Source: SKVR01 sp964453995 | Lineage (GTDB): Bacteria; Bacteroidota; Bacteroidia; Bacteroidales; UBA7960 | DNA: 64,000 nt | Assembly (NCBI GenBank): GCA_964453995.1 | Contig: CAYVQC010000019.1 | Location: 1 to 64,000 of the forward strand | Direction: 5' to 3' | Part shown: positions 62,257-64,000 of the stretch, in pieces | Layout: every line of letters begins with the position of its first letter | Position numbering within the stretch: the stretch's first letter is position 1 | Translations under genes and position numbers: made by a program | Notes under the pieces: model-generated | What the model was told of the DNA's origin: nothing | The model's database searches: none | The model's input: only the letters and a program-made list of their open reading frames with translations

Positions 62257-63270
62257 CTAATCTTTGGGAATGGCATCACGGGTAACCCTCTTGCTGAAGA
62301 CATAATAACTCCAACCCTGGTAGGCAAGCACAATAGGCACGAAAAATAGTGCAACTATGGTCATTACCTTAAGAGTCAGGTCACTCGAGGAGGCATTATA
62401 AACGGTAAGACTGTATGCTTCATCCAGGGAGGATGGCATAACGTTGGGGAATAATCCGTAGAATACAACAGCTGTACCCATAAGTATTGTTAATGCAATA
62501 AAGCCAAAGGCGTATCCCTGCATTTTCAGTTTCATAAATACAAAACAAGCTATAAAGCTCAAAATAGCCAGCAAGGGAAAGCTCCCGGGTACAAGGCCGA
62601 GCCCTTCAAACAAGACTGTATTCCAGTATCCCAGTATGGCAAAAGCAGCAGTGATCACACCAATGGGAATCCAGAGTCTGATGGCAATTTTTTCAGCTCT
62701 TTCTTTTAAATCATCGGTAGTACGCATACTCAGAAACAACGCTCCGTGCAATGCGAATAACAGAACTACCACTACTCCTCCCAGAAGTGCATAGGGATTA
62801 AGTATATGTAGCAGGTTGCCTGTAAAATTCTTGTCGGGTCCAATGGGAACTCCCTGTACAATATTGGTAAAAGCCACACCCCACAGCAGAGCAGGAATCA
62901 AACTTCCCCAGAAAATAAACTGGTCGAAGGTTTTTCTCCACCATCTTTCTTTCATCTTGCTGCGAAATTCAAAGCCTACTGCTCTGAGAATCAGTGCCAG
63001 CAGCAAAAAGAATAAAGGAATGTAAAACCCGCTGAACAAGGTAGCATACCAATGCGGAAAAGCTGCAAACATGGCCCCGCCAGCAGTAATGAGCCATACT
63101 TCATTGGCATCCCAGAAGGGGCCAATGGTGTTAACAACAATCCTGCGGTCAACATCATCTTTGCTGATAAAGGGCATAAGTATCCCCACCCCAAAATCGA
63201 AGCCTTCCAGTACGAAATAGCCAATAAAAAGAATGGCTATCAAAACGAACCATATCACTTGAAAATCCAT
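62257..63270 (-). CDS. cydB: Cytochrome bd oxidase subunit II
   Basis: A 337-residue polytopic membrane protein, subunit II of the quinol oxidase. Family motifs at the N-terminus: LEGFDFGVGIL, GPFWDANEVWLI and FPHWYATLFSGFYIP. Eight or nine transmembrane segments are predicted. The stop is 27 bases before the GTG alternative of cydD. CydB is needed with CydA for the enzyme that reduces oxygen at high affinity, typical of microaerobic bacteria. Confidence 0.96.
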   Translation of the reverse strand: MDFQVIWFVLIAILFIGYFVLEGFDFGVGILMPFISKDDVDRRIVVNTIGPFWDANEVWLITAGGAMFAAFPHWYATLFSGFYIPLFFLLLALILRAVGFEFRSKMKERWWRKTFDQFIFWGSLIPALLWGVAFTNIVQGVPIGPDKNFTGNLLHILNPYALLGGVVVVLLFALHGALFLSMRTTDDLKERAEKIAIRLWIPIGVITAAFAILGYWNTVLFEGLGLVPGSFPLLAILSFIACFVFMKLKMQGYAFGFIALTILMGTAVVFYGLFPNVMPSSLDEAYSLTVYNASSSDLTLKVMTIVALFFVPIVLAYQGWSYYVFSKRVTRDAIPKD

Positions 63271-63300
63271 ATCGTATAGTTTTTATATTTCAAATTACTG

Positions 63301-64000
63301 TTAGTATGCATGTATCATTTTATCGCCGTCTTCAGGAACACCGGGTTTTGCATATCGGTGTACAAGGAAAACAGCAACTGCAGCAAGGATTCCATATATA
63401 AGCGTAAAGATGATTGTTGTAAGTAGCATTTGTCCAGCGCTAACATTCGGAGAAACACCATCCTGCGTAAGCATCAACCCGTAAACAACCCAGGGCTGAC
63501 GTCCCATTTCAGCAACAATCCATCCAAGGGAGTTGGCCACCAAAGGCAGAAACATTACTATGGTTGCCATTTTCAGATAAGCCCTGCTGACTTCAAGCTT
63601 ATTGCGCCACCATTGTACCAAACCGTAAACAGCAAATAAAATAAACAACATTCCTAAACCTACCATAAGGCGGAAACTCCAATACACAATGGCTACAGGG
63701 GGTAGGTAATCACCTGCACCATATTTTGCCTCATATTCTTTTTGCAGGTCATTCATTCCTTTTACCTCTGTGGTTAAATTATTGTAGGCAAGCACCGAGA
63801 GCATATAAGGTAATTTCAATTCCCTGCTTGAGGTTTTATTTTCCTGGTCTATCAGGGCAAACAATGAAAAACTTGCAGGCTCTTCCGATTCCCAAAGTCC
63901 TTCCATAGCAGCCATCTTCATGGGTTGATGTTTTACGGTGTGTTGAGCATGCTTGTGCCCGGTGGTTGCCACAAGTAATGCAGAAACTGCCGTAAAAACC
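63301..64000 (-). CDS. cydA: Cytochrome bd oxidase subunit I (N-terminal part outside window)
   Basis: The right edge cuts this gene; the visible 232 codons cover the C-terminal half of CydA. Recognised marks: the Q-loop end QPMKMAAMEG (conserved Lys and Glu), FRLMVG with the axial Met and Arg of haem b558 (E. coli Arg391, Met393), and GWIVAEMGRQPW with Trp, Glu and Arg equivalent to E. coli Trp441, Glu445 and Arg448. Several transmembrane helices follow. It heads the cydABDC operon; its promoter and the N-terminal haem ligands are not visible. Confidence 0.95.
   Translation of the reverse strand, partial: VFTAVSALLVATTGHKHAQHTVKHQPMKMAAMEGLWESEEPASFSLFALIDQENKTSSRELKLPYMLSVLAYNNLTTEVKGMNDLQKEYEAKYGAGDYLPPVAIVYWSFRLMVGLGMLFILFAVYGLVQWWRNKLEVSRAYLKMATIVMFLPLVANSLGWIVAEMGRQPWVVYGLMLTQDGVSPNVSAGQMLLTTIIFTLIYGILAAVAVFLVHRYAKPGVPEDGDKMIHAY

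Noticed and set aside
1..64000. tRNA, rRNA, CRISPR, insertion sequences, integrase genes
   Set aside because: No cloverleaf-like segments, regularly spaced repeats, transposase motifs or terminal inverted repeats were seen by eye; intergenic regions are mostly short.

Overview
The window looks like a chromosomal segment of a Bacteroidota bacterium, most likely a marine or anaerobic Bacteroidales/Marinilabiliales-type organism, taken from a scaffolded draft assembly. Several things point there. Genes are preceded by AT-rich leaders without clear Shine-Dalgarno sites. The -7 promoter element TAnnTTTG recurs, in four cases with a TTG/TTTG at the right distance upstream. The gene families are typical of the phylum: a cleaved-adhesin/FN3 secreted protein, a fused E1 alpha-beta 2-oxoacid dehydrogenase, a PspC-PadR pair, DUF3857-transglutaminase proteins and MORN-rich proteins. 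A run of 100 N at 35684-35783 marks a scaffold join, so order across it is not proven. No rRNA, tRNA, CRISPR array, transposase or prophage was seen.

Layout, left to right. 1-4252 (-): 5' part of a very large secreted FN3/carboxypeptidase-regulatory/cleaved-adhesin protein that runs off the left edge. 4768-8987 (+): 2-oxoglutarate dehydrogenase E1 and E2. 8989-12062: queuosine-precursor transporter, a degenerate and apparently frameshifted metallophosphoesterase, and a gamma-carbonic-anhydrase-like protein. 12115-15459 (-): Skp/OmpH chaperone and an S9 peptidase. 15727-26204 (+): glyA, then a phosphate/alarmone block (SixA phosphatase, ppk1, short ppx/gppA, bifunctional RelA/SpoT), then a Fur-family regulator, purA and rubrerythrin. 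26305-32817 (-): a DAK2-DegV fusion, a fused E1 alpha-beta 2-oxoacid dehydrogenase, and a PspC membrane protein with its PadR regulator. 33363-35589 (-): galE and galM. After the N gap come transketolase (-) and a lipoprotein GH13 amylase (+).

40345-46066 is the most suggestive metabolic region. A glycyl-radical enzyme carries the residue set of trans-4-hydroxy-L-proline dehydratase (HypD) and has its own activase. It is divergent from a lipoprotein dipeptidyl-peptidase-IV-like S9 peptidase, which suggests use of collagen- or gelatin-derived X-Pro/X-Hyp peptides. An AraC regulator follows.

47394-54594 (+) is a tight three-gene unit: a secreted TPR plus about 30 MORN-like-repeat protein, a secreted DUF3857/transglutaminase protein with an intact Cys-His-Asp triad, and a related paralogue whose catalytic Cys is Ala. 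I do not know a described function for this set. htpG, a LemA/TPM/TPM membrane cluster and the cytochrome bd operon cydABDC (-, cydA cut by the right edge) close the window.

The genes together suggest a heterotroph able to tolerate or use low oxygen (cytochrome bd, rubrerythrin, Fur-family control) that degrades peptides and glucans. It has both 2-oxoacid oxidation and radical-based anaerobic amino-acid chemistry.
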